DNA from: Thermaceae bacterium
GTDB lineage: Bacteria; Deinococcota; Deinococci; Deinococcales; Marinithermaceae
Direction of reading: 5' to 3'
DNA: 6,144 bases
NCBI GenBank assembly: GCA_027023115.1
Contig: JALVWZ010000409.1
Span: 1-6,144, forward strand
Made by a program: the position numbers and the translations under genes. Of the stretch, positions 6,064 to 6,144 are shown in pieces. The first letter of the stretch is position 1. Every line of letters starts with the position of its first letter. The notes under the pieces were generated by a model. The model did no database searches. It was given only the letters and a program-made list of their open reading frames with translations, and had not been told where the DNA came from.

Positions 6064-6144
6064 TTAGACGTCCAGCTCGGCGAACTTGGCGTTTTCCTCG
6101 ATGAACTCGCGGCGCGGCTGCACGTCGGCGCCCATCAGGTCTTC
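6064..6144 (-). CDS. gyrB: DNA gyrase subunit B, C-terminal end (partial)
   Basis: The last 26 codons and TAA stop (6066-6064) of a gene that enters from the right edge. The peptide, EDLMGADVQPRREFIEEN followed by AKFAELDV, matches the conserved GyrB tail: 'LMG..V.PRR.FIEENA' ends almost all GyrB and ParE proteins. GyrB is the ATPase and part of the DNA-cleavage core of gyrase, which introduces negative supercoils. In Thermus-type bacteria the sole type IIA enzyme is usually gyrase, so gyrB is preferred to parE; the fragment alone cannot prove it. The gene converges with pepF across the shared terminator. Confidence 0.9.
   Translation of the reverse strand, partial: EDLMGADVQPRREFIEENAKFAELDV

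Overview
This GC-rich window looks like chromosomal DNA of a Deinococcus-Thermus bacterium, most like Thermus, Oceanithermus or Marinithermus. That is inferred from protein flavour, the strong G/C bias at third codon positions, and TATAAT boxes placed 6-7 nt before start codons (leaderless genes). I could not run a database search, so the genus is a guess.

Layout, left to right. (1) 1-477, plus strand: the 3' part of an unrecognised gene. (2) 571-1312, minus strand: a two-gene operon. A VOC/glyoxalase-fold protein comes first, then a small secreted OB-fold-like protein 10 nt downstream. A TATACT box precedes the operon. (3) 1313-2001: 689 bp without a credible gene. It is crowded with repeats: three arrays of a 7-bp tandem repeat sharing the consensus CYACGKR, a hairpin repeat of the 'GGCGGAC...GTCCGCC' kind, two inverted copies of a 'GTCAYYCCAGC' palindromic repeat, and perfect 18-bp and 16-bp palindromes. 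(4) 2002-2614, minus strand: a toxin-antitoxin pair, an AbrB/MazE-type antitoxin overlapping a Doc (Fic-fold) toxin by 8 nt. Its promoter/operator is a TATAAT box inside a perfect 17-bp palindrome in the gap after gatB. (5) 2644-4062, minus strand: gatB, with a leaderless-type promoter. (6) 4063-4240: the divergent gatB/pepF spacer, holding a terminator-like hairpin between two candidate minus-strand promoters. (7) 4241-6013, plus strand: an M3-family oligoendopeptidase (PepF-like) with a complete zinc site. (8) 6014-6063: a strong, probably bidirectional terminator. (9) 6064-6144, minus strand: the last 26 codons of gyrB.

gatB, pepF and gyrB are ordinary housekeeping genes. The accessory-looking part is about 1313-2647: the toxin-antitoxin module with its operator, followed by the repeat-filled spacer. 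The best candidates for new biology are the hybrid AbrB-Doc module with its compact operator, and the heptamer repeat arrays. Neither amounts to clear evidence of a wholly new system.
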